A stretch of DNA of 64,000 bases from Protula sp. h YS-2021. Its lineage: Eukaryota; Annelida; Polychaeta; Sabellida; Serpulidae. This document shows, one piece after another, positions 38,493 to 53,400 of the stretch; position 1 is the stretch's first letter, and the number at the start of each line of letters is the position of its first letter. The notes under the pieces are model-generated. The model was not told where the DNA came from. It saw nothing but the letters and a program-made list of their open reading frames with translations, and searched no databases. Location: contig OX457028.1 of assembly GCA_949752745.1 (NCBI GenBank), positions 7,644,922 to 7,708,921 on the forward strand. The letters run 5' to 3'. The position numbers and the translations under genes were made by a program.

Positions 38493-41400
38493 CACAATCA
38501 TCATCACAATCATCACAATCATCATCATAATGGGATGGTCGTTTGTACGTTGCTTAATGACGGACGTTCCAGCTGTTGTATCACAAGAAGCTTCTCGAAG
38601 CAAACCAATGTTTCTTTCATTCGCGAACCTTAAATGAAATCAAGACGCCTCACTAAATCGGGTCTATGGCAACTTATTGTATTTTTTTCCATAGACCTGA
38701 CATTTCTACCACCCTGCAAACAATGAAATTGTGCTGTAAATCACAACTATAGATAAATACAACACACAGCAGAGGCGTAAATATGGAGGAGGGTGAGAAA
38801 AGCCTACATCACCCCCCACGCCCCCTGCCCTCCCCCCTGAACTCTCACCCCCATTTGCGTCAATTCAGTAACATTCTATTAAAATTCCACATACTGCCTG
38901 CCATCAGGACACGGTTCTAACTTCCTCCCTTAACACTCTGTAACACGCTAAAAATTGTTGAAAACGCGCCTGAACAGCAATAAGCAGGGGGGAAACTGGG
39001 GCGCTGTAGGAAATTAAGTTTCCTGTCAATGACAATAAGATTCATACGACTGAGACAAGTGTAATAACTGCCTGGTTTGCGTGGCAACCATTCTAGTAAA
39101 AATAGAACCCTTTTTTTCTACTAGTCAATCACAAGCACGCCCAGCATAGCAAAGCGGGGGGGTTGGGGAAGGAATAAGGTGGGAGGGGGCGGTTCAAAAC
39201 TACATAAAAAGATAATGAATTTAGAAACGAGGTGAGTCGTCCAATGTAGAGACAAATCACTGTGGGTTTCTGCACTCCCGGTTACTAAGTCCTGTACCAG
39301 AATATACGGAAACTCACCCCAGTGCCCTGCCCTCCCCCCTCCCCCTTATTATCCAGCCGCACGCCCCGTTAACCATGGAATCCTGCTCTTCTCATACAAC
39401 AACTTTTCTTGCAGCTTGTTTTGGGATTTAAGAACAGCACATTCATTTCAAAAACACATCTCAAAAACAAATTTAATTAAAATAAAATGAAATTTAAGGT
39501 TTTAGTTGAAACCCGGCTGCAAAAATAAATAAATAAATAAATAGAAAAAAAAATTTTAAAAAAGCTCAGAACATGGAAAGTATTAAGAAAATAGCACCTC
39601 CCCCCCCCCCCCGCCCCCCCCCCCCCCCCCCGCAAAAAAGGGACTCTGCTGAAAAACAACCCATAACGCAGAAACCATTGTTACAAAACAGCTGACCTCT
39701 GGGGTCATCTATCTGTTACGCAGAAACCGTTGTTACAAAACGGCTGACCTCTGGGGTCATCTATCTGTTGTATGTAAACACTGAGGGGATGAATCTTTCC
39801 AAACGTACTTCTCTTTAGTACAATTTTAACGGAATCCCCAGAGGTCTGCGGAATAAAAAGGTGTTGTACACAACAGACCGAAACGCCGTAGAGGTTGCCT
39901 GTTGGACAACAACGTGAAGAAGCAGAAAAGGACACCCAACAGTAAGGGAAACCACCGTAGTGCTTGTGATATAGATGAGCACAAGAGTGAGCGGCAATAC
40001 ACCCGCGACATTTCAGCTCCAAGCATATTGCGACACCTCACCAACCTCTAAAGGACACCGTAGGAATCAAGTTCAGCCAACTGATCTTTAATTCTGTGAC
40101 ATGTGAAACCATAGCCGAGCAATAATGTCATACCTATGTGACATTTTCAACAGCCGCAAGCCATTCTTGTTACCGCGCTCCGTGTCATTCTCATAAACCC
40201 ATAGGACGTCGGCAGCTTTGAGATAATCATAGACAAAACACTACAGTCAAATCTCTCATCTCCGGGAACCGATAGTCGCCGAATGAGCCGAACAATCTCC
40301 GGAAACCGACAGTCGCCTGAGACGAACAATCTCTGGAAACCGATAGTCGCCGAACGAGCCGAACAATCGCGGAAACCGACAGCCACCGAAACAATCTCCC
40401 GAAAGCAGCAGTCGCCGAACGAGCCGAACAATCTCCGGAAACCGACAGTCACCGAAACAATCTCCAGGAAGCGGCAGTGGCCTGAAACGAACGCTCAAGA
40501 CTAGACCGTACATGATCGGAAAAGGCGAAACTGGGGCGAGGGGGAGGAAGGAGAGAGGAGGGGTGCACCTCGAAAACTGACCAGTCTCCATGCTGCAGTT
40601 TTTACACAGACACCGCACCCTCCATGTTGGACGGTATTCGCAAGTGAGCAGTATCACTGCCTGAAGACCACTAAATACCGACTTCCGACAGAAAAAGGCG
40701 GAAAAACGTGTAGGAAATTAAAAAAAGTCTGAAACCACTTGAAGTTTTTAAATTACTGAAGATTCCCAGCCACTGAAAGATTAAACTGAACATTTTCTTC
40801 ATTTCATTTCATCCCTCTAGTTTGAATAAAACTACTGTGTAAGGAGATTCATAAATGATGGCAGGAATCGCAGTTGTTGTTGTTTTTTTATTTTATTTTT
40901 TATTTATTTTTTTTTTGTAGAGCATCTGATCAACTTAGGCTGAGCACGAGATCTCTTTTAGCTTAGCATGTGATCTGTTAGAGCTGAGCACGTGATCATC
41001 TTGAGCTGAGCACGGAATGTACAGCAGCTCAGCACGTGATCAATCTGTTTCAGTCGGGAACGGAATCTGTTAGAGCTGAGCACGTGATCTGTTTGAGCTG
41101 AGCACGTGATCTGTTTGAGCTGAGCACGTGATCATCTTGAGCTGAGCACGGAATGTGCTTGAGCTCAGTTTGTGATTTGTTTGGGCTCAGCACGTGGTCT
41201 GTTTGAGCTGAGCAAGGAATCTGTTTGAGCTTAGTGATTTGTTTGAGCTCAGCACGCCAATCATCTTGAGCTGAGCACGAGATCAACACCCTCTTCCCCA
41301 CACGCTGCCTGACGCCGTCGCCCAATGAGCGGTTATTTTGGTTTTACGTCACAGGACCGAAGACATGGATGACGGGAAGAGCCCGCGTCACAAACGCTAC

Positions 41401-44400
41401 TACGCACGATCGCCAGAGGGTCGAGGTCTCTTCAACCTGCTAAAACGCTTAAGTTGTTTGAATATGTCCTGTAGGTCACAGATATTAAGAACCAACGAAG
41501 CACGTAACACAGTGTGACTATTTAATCATTGTAATTATACCTAGTTATCAAATCAAGCAGCGCACAGCGAATCCCCGACGCCACCCCCACACCCCTGCAC
41601 TTAACCAGGCGGGGGCACGCGCCTTGCCAAACGTATTTAGTGTCAATTTCCAGCCCTTCTGGCTATGAAATGACCATCTCCAAGAACATTTCTGCCCTAT
41701 CGCATTTTAAAACTTACGCTTTTCAATTCATATAAGACAAGAGAGCTTATGATGACAGATAAAAGTTTAACACTCTTTTTTTTTCTAAAAGCTAATATTT
41801 TTTGCATTTTGGAAAAATGGAATCTGTGGTCATCATTTGACGCGACGTCACAGGGCTGACACGACGTCACAGGGCTGACACGACGTCACAGGGCTGACAT
41901 GACGTCACAGAGCTGACATGACGTCACAGAGCTGACATGATTGTTTCAAGCGCTTTCCTCACCCCTGTTTCTGGTCAATTATGTAACATAATTTCGATAA
42001 CAGCATTAATAAAACAGAGATAGTAGCTGTAGAAAACGAAATACCTGTGTTTTTCCCGGTGAGCGCTTACGCAAGAGGCGCGCGACTAGGCACTGGGGGA
42101 GATTTTAATGATCAATTTTGTGATTCTGAAATCACCTGATTGGAGGGCCACTCCATGAGTGAACCACCCTGTGAGAGAACCACCTTGTGAAGGAACCACC
42201 TTGTGAAGAGCCACCCTGTAGAGAACCACTTCACGAGGGAACTGCTTCATGAGGAAACCACTACATGAAGTTAATTTAAATCTCCTTTCTTTTCCCAAGC
42301 AAAACTCGTCGTACGATGACCACGGTACACGCATGACACATCGTACGATAACCATGACACAAGCAAGACTCGTCGTACGATAATCATGATGCAAGCATGA
42401 CACGACGGTGTGATTAATTTTTCAATAAAAACCAATCGCAAGACTTGAAAAGTTAAATCTCTATTTGGTACTGTGACTTCCAAATTTTTCGTTTGGTATT
42501 CAGCCTGGGAGAATAGGGGATGGAGGAACGCCAATAGCTGCATTAGGAACACCCCGAATCAGTGCTCGGGGATGTTTGAATAACCCCTGCCCCCTTCTCT
42601 GTAAACTTTGACGCATCGATGACAACAGAAGGCAACAAATTGGCAAAACATGTTTTTGTGAAATCTGATACCTGAAATAATTAACCTGATATGTTTATGT
42701 TTAATATAATGAATGAAAAGAGTTTTCACAACCTTTTTAAATCGAACATGCATGGATGCGTTTATGAACTTAAAATTTCTCCCCAAACCCCTCACTTTTT
42801 AAAATTAATTTTAGCTATTTACAGCATTTGTAAATGACAAACACTGCAATGTTCAGTTATTGTTTTGGTCGGGGAACAAAGAAATGAAACAACCTAAAAA
42901 TATCCATCATCAAAGAGATCAATTACTCAATAATACTTTTTCATTCATATTGATTTACAACCGACAGTGTTCCTACGCTCTTGACTGATCTTCGATAAGC
43001 ATTTGACTCCGTGGATCAGTGTTATAAACAAAGCTTATATTATGCTATTAACAAAATGACGATATTCTCTTCAGAACACGTGCATGAGCCACTTGTGACC
43101 TGTCCATTTCTGTATAAAAAAAACACACACACTTTTACTAGTTTATGTCATTAAAACCCTCAGCAAAACTCCGATATGAAGAGGTCGGAAGCCTCACAGG
43201 ACTCATACACAAGCCATATCCCTTTTATGGGCGTTTTTTATACGCGACCTTATTTACAATCCTCATCAGCCTTACTTAGCTTGTGACTTTGCCCATGATG
43301 ATTATTATCTTTTTCAGCAATCTCTACAGGTGACCTTTTTGGAGGGGCGCCACCCCCCCCCCTCATCCCACCCCACCCCCATCCTTCCCCCTTCCTATTT
43401 AGCTTGATATTCGCGGTGCTTGAGTTTTAACAATGCCGTGTTTTTATACAGATTTTATACCAATAGACCGTGTACTTGTGGATGTGCAATTTACCAAGTG
43501 TTTTTCATTATATTTAACCCACTTCAAGCCCCTTTTTATGGTCCTTAAAGCCGCAGGGGTAAGTCTTAAAATCAACTTCGAACACTAGTTAAACGGAGGG
43601 TGTTGGGAATAATTGATATTTTAACATCACGAAATATCGCACACACCACGTAAATCAGAATAAAACGATGGCTTTTATATCACGGGTCATCGAAATATTT
43701 GTTTATTTGTTTATTTAATTATTCAGAAAAAGGCAGGTATTTAGAAGTTGACAAAACCAGACAACGAATCCAGATTTTTTTCCGTCTGCTAGCTGAAAGT
43801 CGCTTGACGCATTATACATCGTTGAAGTCACGCAAATATACTTCAGTGTCCCACGCTGTTTTGTTGCATTGAGAAATTTCTCGTACCAAAAGTCAGAACT
43901 AAGGTTAAAACTTCGAAGCCACAGTGTGCCTGTCCCAGCTGCATGCCGACGTTACTGCCTAACCGCTGCTAGCAGTGCAAGATTTATTTATAGAACCTCC
44001 AAACAAACCAAATCATTGTTAATTTGTTTATTTTTTTTTTCAATATGTTTACTCTGCAAACCAGAGACTGTACAAAATGTCACAGTAGCCTATTTCTTCA
44101 CAGCCAGCTTGTTGTACATGTTTATAAGGGAAAGGGGTTGAAGTAAAACTTGTAGATTTTATAAGCGCCTTGATTGTTTCACGGCGAATACATACTGCTA
44201 CAACGGCTCTCACATTGCATCACCCCCCACTCCCCCCCTCCCACCCCCACTCCCCCCTCCCGCCCCCCCCCCCCAGCCCCCTCCCCAGCAGCTGCGGTAC
44301 ATACAGTAATGGAAAAGAATTTATGGATTTTACGGATTTTTTGTTGGAATTTAAACACACGTAAAAGCAAAATACATAATAAATCCATGTGGAGACATTT

Positions 44401-47400
44401 ATGTTTTTCGCATATTCATTACAAGCCATTTTACAAACTTGAAATACTTCAAAGCATCAGTCTTCTCTATCAAAATAAAAACCCTAAAATGTCCTGCTGT
44501 GTTCCTATTATCGCTCACACCCCATCATTGACGAATTCCCGCTGTTTTCACTACTAAATACGGGTTGTATGAACATTTAGTGTGTAAACCATTCATACCA
44601 TATTTAGTTGACTGGAATTTGCCCCTTTTATCCATCAGAATGTTCCAAATTGCACTGATTTGCCAACAATGTATGAGTGATAATTGGGAAATAAAAACGT
44701 CTCAGTGGGAGATTTGGTCGGGTCGCACCTGTGGGAGTGAAAATGTCAAGGCGTAGTTTATCTTACTTAGGTATGTATTTTGGATGAACTTATTCAAAGG
44801 TCCAATGAGTATTTTATTCGCTCATTAAAAGCTTATAATTCATGCGCACTCTTGAATAGAAGAACGGAATGCAGCACTGCATTCTGTTTTCATAACAGAT
44901 CAGTTTCTATTGTGTCAAGCATAAACTGTCTTCTACAAAATGTACAACAAACATCCTTCGACTCTGTTTTTTTTTTTTTATAATCACACAAAAGTCTGTT
45001 CTGAATTTTGTTTCTGACATATTAGAGACCCAGCACACCGATGCTTTAGGCAATCCCCGAGTATGAATTGCACCAAAGATCAAACCTCCCAGGGCCCCAA
45101 TTTTACACGCAAGCACTCCTTCCTTTTAAGAGGGGCCAAGTTGCTCTTGCCTTCTGTGGACTGCTCATGGGGTTTATGTCACAGGTGCGGAAGCCTCTTT
45201 TTTGGTTCTAGAGGGGTGTCGTTAATGGAAAGGTGGGTGGGTGGGGGCGAGGTGGGAGGGGTGGGGGGTGGGGGATGTTTCTACGACTGGCGGTGGGAAA
45301 AGATGAATAGGATGTGTGACGCTTATCTAGTATGAATCCATATCAGAGACATTCACAATTTGTCAATTATGGATCAGATGAAGAAACAGCGTATTCACCC
45401 TCCACCACCACCATGCCTCCCCCACCCCAACCATGGGTACCACACAGAGCAGGCAAATGTCTGCTTTAAGGCTCTTAACCAAAATTGCATTAGAATCATT
45501 CTGTACTTGTCCCACTTGGCTCCTTTAGATGCGATTAGCTCAGAAAATCCATTCTTATTAAATTGGCTACATTTTTTTTTATCAAATCAAGAAAAATATA
45601 CAGAAATGCATCTTTCCAATCGAATTCGGAAAAAATGTAGATTTTTGTTCTCGCAGATTAGCCAGAAGTTGTTGCTAGAAGTAGCCAGAAGTTGTGCCTA
45701 ATAGTAGCCAGAAGTTGTTCCTAATACTAACCGGAAGTTGTGCCTAGCAGTAACCGCAAGTTGTGCCTAGCAGTAGCCAGAAGTTGTTCCTAATACTAAC
45801 CGGAAGTTGTGCCTAGCAGTAACCGGAAGTTGTGCCTAGCAGTAGCCAGAAGTTGTGCCCAACAGTCACCGGAAATTGTTCCAAGCAGTAGCCAGACGTT
45901 GTGCCTAATAGTAGCTAGAAGTTGTGCCTAGCAGTCTATAATTTAAATATGATTAAATTAGTGAATAAGTTACCAATTTGTTCTGACAGCACACAAATAA
46001 TTGCAAAAGGCTTCAAATTAACTGACTAAAATGAGGCCACAAAAACACGATAAGAGGACAGAGAGGATTGTAGTCTACTAATAAATGTAGATTTACTCAA
46101 GAAATTAGGGCTATTGTGTATGGTAAGGGACACACATGGGAGAGGCGCATTTCAGTCGTTATTTGTAAAACCAACACACATGATGGGACAGCTCTCCCCT
46201 TTGAAACCCGAGACAAAAATTACAAACGTTGCTTGTTTAACGCCGGACGAACCAAAAAAAAAAAAAAAAAAAAAAACCAACGAGTTCCGCTTAAGATATC
46301 GAGTCTGTATGACAGAATTAATTTTAAGCACAAGTGTTACGGCAACACACGAAAATCAAGGCCATGTTGAAAAAAACAGCGCTTTAAAAAAAACTGCTGT
46401 GCTGTCAAATTTAACTATTTTTGACAGTGCCTAAACTTGGTGTAACCCACACACATACACACACCACCACACACGGTACCATTTAGTCAACTGTCAGGAG
46501 AAAAAAAAATAGAAAATTGGTAAAAAGTTTGCTTTTGTTTATCAAATTGGAAACTGGCCTTGCCTAATAATAGACATCTCCATTCAACAATACAATTTTC
46601 TAATATTTACGGAATGATGAATTGTTTTTAGATTGAAAACATAAATAAATAAATGAACAGGTAAATCGTTATTTCTGAAGAAGTTTTGTGCTGGCATTTA
46701 CACAGTTCTTCACAGCTCTTCAGATTTGTCATTTGAATTAACGAAAGACATTATTTTAAAAAAAAACACACCCAATCACAATCGCCACCTTACTTTATTT
46801 ACAAAAAAAAAGGAGATCTGGCATTATTTTTACCAGTTCAGTTAGATGTAAAACTGAAAATTTAGAGGGGTTATTTAAAACTTGGAAGAGTGAGAGAGAA
46901 AAAAAAAGAGAAATGTTGCATATGAGAAATTGGGTCGCTATAGGGCATAAAAATCTATGACTGATTGTTTGTCAGTTTGGGTGATCAAGACATGACAGCT
47001 GATCTGTCAGCACAAACACTGTGCCGATAACTGCTACCTGACGTCACAATACTACCCCTCTCATTTAAAAAAAAGTACAAAAAAAACCTTCATCAAAGGT
47101 AGTGTTTTTCATTGTCTTTTAAAACCTCTCGCCCCCACCCCCCAAAAAAAGACTCTTAAAATATATGAAACGATGCTTGTTTTATAAAACACCATATTTA
47201 TGTGGTGATTAAAATTAGATTGATTGTACCTTAGCGTAAAGAATTCGGGTGCGTTTTTTTTCACGCACAGTTCATAATTACTGGTAGTTAAGTTTGATGT
47301 AAGTTTGTAACCATGTTTTCCTTTTCAATTTGTTGAAGTAGATTGAGTGATGTATTATTTTCATATTTTGTTGTTCACGCACTTGAGTGTAGTTAACACA

Positions 47401-50400
47401 AAAAAAGCAATAATTTTAGCATAGATAAGATCCAAAACTGAATGGCTCTCCTTTTCAATTTATTTTCCACAAACAAAAACACGTTTTAATTAGTGCATCA
47501 TTTTAATTTTTACTTTTTTTTAATAGTCGCAGGATATTACAGAATATATTTCCATCCCTGATTTTAAATAACATTCAATTTTCTCCATATAATCACCTCA
47601 TGTCACTTCTATCCGCAAATTGAATCAGGATCTGTAAGTGCTGATTGGCCACCTGGGGAGTTGCCAAGGGTGACTAGAGGGCTTAGCAACTGAGCGATCC
47701 TAATTGTGACGAATGGGATTACCAATGGGGGGTGGGCGGCGGGGAAGGGGCGGGGGGCGGGGGGAGGGGGGTTTCTTGACACTCAAAACATGGGCTTAAG
47801 AACGGGATGATTCACAAGACTGGGAAGGGTCTGTGACGTCAGAGATTGCACCGTACGGAACTCGTTGTTATAAAACAGCTGACCTCTGAGAAGATTTATT
47901 TGTTATGTATGACCAGAAAGCGGAGGGGTATTTGGAAAAAGTAGTTCCCCTCTTTTATGAGTACTATTTCCGCGGCGTTAAAATGTGTTATACACAACAG
48001 ACTGAACCATCGCAGAGGTTGGGTGTTGTACAACAACGGTACGGAACAACTTCACGGAACTGAGATCGATCTTTTACGCCAGAGATAGAACCATGCAGGA
48101 TTGAGCACGGGACTGGAAACGATCTGTGGCGTCACACATAACAGCACACGGGACTGGGAACGATCTGTGACGTCAGACATAACAGCACACGGGACTGGGA
48201 ATGATCTGTGACGTCAGACATAACAGCACACGGGACTGGGAACGATCTGTGACGTCAGACATAACAGCACACGGCACTGGGAACGATCTGTGACGTCAGG
48301 GCTAGGTGCAAGGCAGCAAAGGGAATCCACAGCCAAAACTCTTCAAGGAGGGACGGGGTGGTAATCGGGGGGGGGGGGGAGTCATTCGGGGGGGGGGGTG
48401 GAGTCATCAGGCAAACAGGCGAACAGGCAGCAGACCTGACAGCGCACTCAGCAATGACATCACAAACAACCCGAACCTCAGTATATAAATAAGATACAGT
48501 AAACACGTACGATCCTAGTTCACAGATTCTGGATACTAAGGCTAATAATTCATCATTCCTGCGGGGAGATCCAGCAGGATAATTTCACCCAAAAATTAAT
48601 GTTGACAAGAGGGTTGGGGGCAATAGCAAAGGGGGCAGGACCTGCCAACTTGGCCTTTCAGATAAGCAATGATCCATGGCAATCTTTGGGAAAGATCCAG
48701 ATTAATCACCATGGAAACACCGGGCAGCTTTCTCTCTTTGACAGCTCAAAGCTGTGCCGCATGGAATTTAATTGCCATTAATAAATGCTCTGTAATTTAT
48801 CAATTTCACCTCTTGTTTTAAAATTTTATACTGTTATGAAACAGAACTCGATGACACAAAATAAAAAAACACGACTGCGGAAACAGCCGTCTTCGTCAAT
48901 CTCCGGACAGTCAGAGTCGCTGAAGCCGCCCTCCCCCTCCCCCACCCTCCCCCTCCACCCACCCTCCCCCCCCCTCCCCCCCCCCCCCCCAATGGCGCCT
49001 TTCTACAGGAATACAACACCTTTTTCACAGATCCAGTTGCCAGGAGTAACCGCGCATTTGCGTGTGAGAACTACGATTAGGGTCACTTCGCAACATCCAC
49101 AGATGGCCGGCGTTAATAGCCACCTACCATTGGCAACTCATTCTCCCGGTAAAGATGAGAACGAGGCGGGGTCATGCGATCAGTGATACATGTGCATTCG
49201 TTTAATATCACGCGATAAGATACGAAATTTAAATAAAATTCACGCCGTTTTGGTCCTTGATTTGCGACAGACCGTGTGCAAACTAACTCCTCGTAATTGA
49301 TTCAAATGCCAAATCAAATTTCGAATTCAAATTTTGATATTGGAAGTGAACGGGTTCAATTTGAAGTTCTCGTGCATTTCATACCCTTGATATTTATAGT
49401 TTTAACGACATTTTCATAAGTTCAAATCGAAACTCCAAGTACAGTTACTTAAACGTTCATCCAGTCCAGGACATTCATGCACACAATAAAGAGAAAGATG
49501 GGCAGAGCAAAATCACTTTCAACTCCACCAGATAGCCAAAACATATCGGTGCTTTACGGTGAATAAATTGCTAAAATTGGAAAAGATTCGCATCTTTTCA
49601 AAAGCCCCTGGATCCTGATCCATGTAAATCACTGCAGTTATTGAAGCCACCTGACAGGGACCGCTGACAGGCCTGATACTCACGAACATCACGATTTTTT
49701 TCACGTGAGTAAATATTGAAATCCTAGGAACTGGATAGCCACCTATCGCTGTTAGAATAGTAATCGATCACTCTGCGTGACCTTGCAGTGATGCATACAT
49801 ACACGACTTACTCGCCCATATGGCTTGTTTGTTTTTTTTTCCTCATGGTTTTGACTTTTCTCATAAAGCTGCGGTGCCCCATGGCAGGAAGGAAGCAACA
49901 ACAAAGCCGCGTCACCCTTCTCGTGTACTGTAGAAACACCGCTGTAATGTTTCAGTAAAAGTGTAAACCACTTCAATGCATGCGATCACGGAACCAAAAA
50001 TATTAGGACTTTAGGATATAAAAAATATCGACTGCCCTGAGAAGTACGAATCGAAATTACCACACACAAATATGACGGAAGGCTGATGGTAAACGTGGAA
50101 GTATTCGTCATGTATAAAAACAATACGCTTATTTATGGCTATTCACCAATCAGTGCTGCTAATATTGGGGGGGGGGGGGGGGTGGGTGTAATGATGCCAC
50201 ATAATTGTGTTAATTAGCGTTAACTGAGCCCCGCCCATTCACTTGGCATGGTGTGACTGGTGTGACTGGTGTAGGCTATTGTACTGTTGTACCCCTGGGT
50301 TTGCAGGTTGATAATTATATCATGCATATCGTAGATACTGAACCCCCCCCCCTCTCCTCGCCCCCTCCCCTCGCCCCCTCCCAACCTCCTGTTAATTGTG

Positions 50401-53400
50401 TGAGATGAGGTACAGATATCACGGCACACTTGTGATGGAAACTCGTAACGGCTGAAAGATCATGGCAGTCCAAAAAAAAAAAAATAATAACAATAAAAAA
50501 CAAAAACAAAAACAGGCTGTACCACGTGCTTTGTCGATATGAAACGTCAAAGCCAGACCTTCGAATGTTTTGCATGTCTCAAAACTTTTCCCTGAAATGT
50601 TAACTTTTTGTTCTAATGGTTTACGACATCAGTAGACTGGCATCTTGAATTTGACATCAGTAGACTGGCATCTTGAATTTGACATATCTCTGCAGCATTG
50701 CGCCACTGCTCTCTGAGAACGGACTGATAAAGTGAGAGGGGTGGACACTTCATGAAAAACAAATGACAGATAAAAAAACAAAAACCCCCCTGTCATCTCC
50801 CCGCTCCAACAACGGCGACACGAGGTCGGTCCAATCATTTGAGAGGTCGCTTGCATCACCGGAAGCATGATGCTACAGGCTTCATTGCAATTTAGTTAAT
50901 TATTCGTATGACCCCAAAGATAGCCCTAACACTGGAGAACAAGGCCAAGCACCTTTTTTTTAGCTTTAACAGCTACACCCTGTGGATTCCTTCATCGAAA
51001 TGCCACCCTGTACTGCAGGTCCATATCATCGGTTGTTTTTACACTAAAACCACTACTGGCGATGCGATGGTGTTGGTGGCGGTGTAATGGCGGTGTGATG
51101 ACACTGTGATTGTGGTGTGGTGGTGGTGTGATGGCGGTGTGATGGCGGTATGATGACTGTGATGACTGTGTGATGGCGGTGTGATGACTGTGTGATGGCG
51201 GTATGATGACTGTTATGGCGGTGTGATGACGGTGTGATGACTGTGTGATGGCGGTTTGATGACTGTGATGGCGGTGTAATGGCGGTATGATGATGGTGTG
51301 ATGGCGGTATGATGATGGTGTGGTGGCGGTGTGGTGGCGGTGTGATGACTGTGTGATGGCGGTGTGATGACGGTGTGATGACTGTGATGGCGGTGTGATG
51401 ACTGTGTGATGGCGGTGTGATGACTGTGTGATGGCGGTGTGATGGCGGTGTAATGGCGGTGTGATCACGCTGCGAGTTCCCGCACAGAGGGAAGGGCATC
51501 CAGATATGTTTTGAAGGAGTTTATTACCACTTATGAACAGCTTATTACGGGATAGAGGCGGAGGCTAAGCACAACAAACAAGATCCCCAAGGGTGTAACT
51601 TTCTTTCTACACGCGCGGCAATGCATTCTTTGACAGTTCAAAAATGCACTTTCTTGTACAGTGCTACGTTCCGCCTCGCTTTCGCGGGCCAATATTCCAC
51701 GTGAATGCAGAATATGCCAAGAATTTAATTACAATCCCTGTGTGCATTTTCCTGTAAAAGGCCAGTCCAGAAAATTAATACCAGTTTCGAAAATTCACCT
51801 TCTAAATTACTCCAAATCAGGCCACAAACTGCTGTGGAGTTGTCTGAAATATTTACTCTTCAAATAAAGCAGCATTTGGTTCAGTAAAACGGTCCATCTT
51901 GGCGTAGGAATACAAGTAAAACAGTTAGCAGCTTACACTGGCCGCAGACGCCGTATGTGGGCCACATGGGGGTGGGAGGGGGGTGGGAGGGAAGGGAGGT
52001 TCTCTGGATCATTCCCTCATGCCAATCCAGGCTCTAAACACCTTGCCACTCGCACACTGTTTGATGAATGCGACGACAGCAAAAAAGAGCAAAAAGATCA
52101 ACTCCAAAACTGCTTTGTGTGGCGCGAAATTGGTCTGAACAGCCAGACACACTTGGCACAAAAATATGGCCCGCGTAACCAGAACCAACAGTCAGACGTC
52201 TAAAGCAGCTATGGGGGAGGTTCAAAAACCATGATTTTGCACGGGAGAAAAAAAAAAAAAAAAAAAACTTTCTTTGCGACTCAAATGGTGTGTCCTTCAA
52301 AGAATTTCTAAAACTGTTACAAAGCCAAAAAAAATGCTATAGGTCTGAAATTTCCCAGACGGGGGAAGGAGTGGGTGGGTGGGGGGGGGCGGGGTAGAGC
52401 CAATCCCCCCTTCTCTCTCCCCCACCCCCCGGATAAAAAAAATAACATGCTAATGTTTCGGCTGCAAATGTACGGGTGAAGCCTAGCCGGGACCAATATC
52501 GTTGGAGACCTCCCCCCCCCCCCCCCCCACCCCTCCATGAACCTTCGAAGAAAAAAATTCCAATCTCCTCTGTGCTGTTCATCAGGCAAGTGAGGTTGCA
52601 AATGCAAACAGACGTAGTGTGTTTACGCCGAGGAAGGGGAGTAATCTTACTGTGTACACATATGGGTCATTTCAATCCGCAAGGTTTTCCGTTTCTAAAA
52701 TAACAATATAACATGATGCCAATACAAGGTGTGCATTATAGATAGTGTATACAAACATACTGACAGACAAACTATCAGATTGCTTGCAGGAAACTCCCGT
52801 AATACACTAAAACTGGTCAGGAAGTGGCTCACGTTGAGGTGAAAAGTGCACACAATTCCTACCCTTGCACGACATATGCTCAGCATTGGACAGAAGCCGG
52901 GAAGTTAAACAACACTACAAGAAAAGAAGAAGCCTGTTTATCTCCGCAACTTTAGACCAACCAGTAGAACACGTCTTTCAGTGAAAAAATTCTATTCGCT
53001 ATAATTTTGCGTATCCATTTTTCGCTGAAGGATATAATGTAACAGCGTGTGTGACTGAAAAATCAAGCCATGCTTAATTCCGCTGAATGTTTGTACGATT
53101 TTAGAATAGCAGAGAAGCCAGGAGGTGCATGGCAAAAGTCACGTGACCCACAAATAACCAATCACAAAGTTAAGATGTATTAGAATTGGCCCAACCGGTC
53201 ACTTTTTTTCCAAGCAAAGGGTTGGTGGAGGGTATGACTACAAAATGTCTACCATCAAGAAATTCAGACAAAAAAAGCATACGCAACGTTAATGAGTAAT
53301 CAGTAATCAGTAATCACATCTCGAACAAGCGCCTCAGATATAAAGTGAAAATCTGTTCGGTCTCTCTCGCACGAAAACAAAAAAAAACACAAACAAATCG

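Noticed and set aside
38166..38637. Poly-Met and poly-Ile ORFs
   Set aside because: Translation of the CAT microsatellite.
44565..44756. Short plus-strand ORF with [12 protein letters not shown], superficially like a TSP1 strand
   Set aside because: Only one W-x-x-W-like spot, no cysteine pattern, wrong strand for UNC5, no splice borders in phase.
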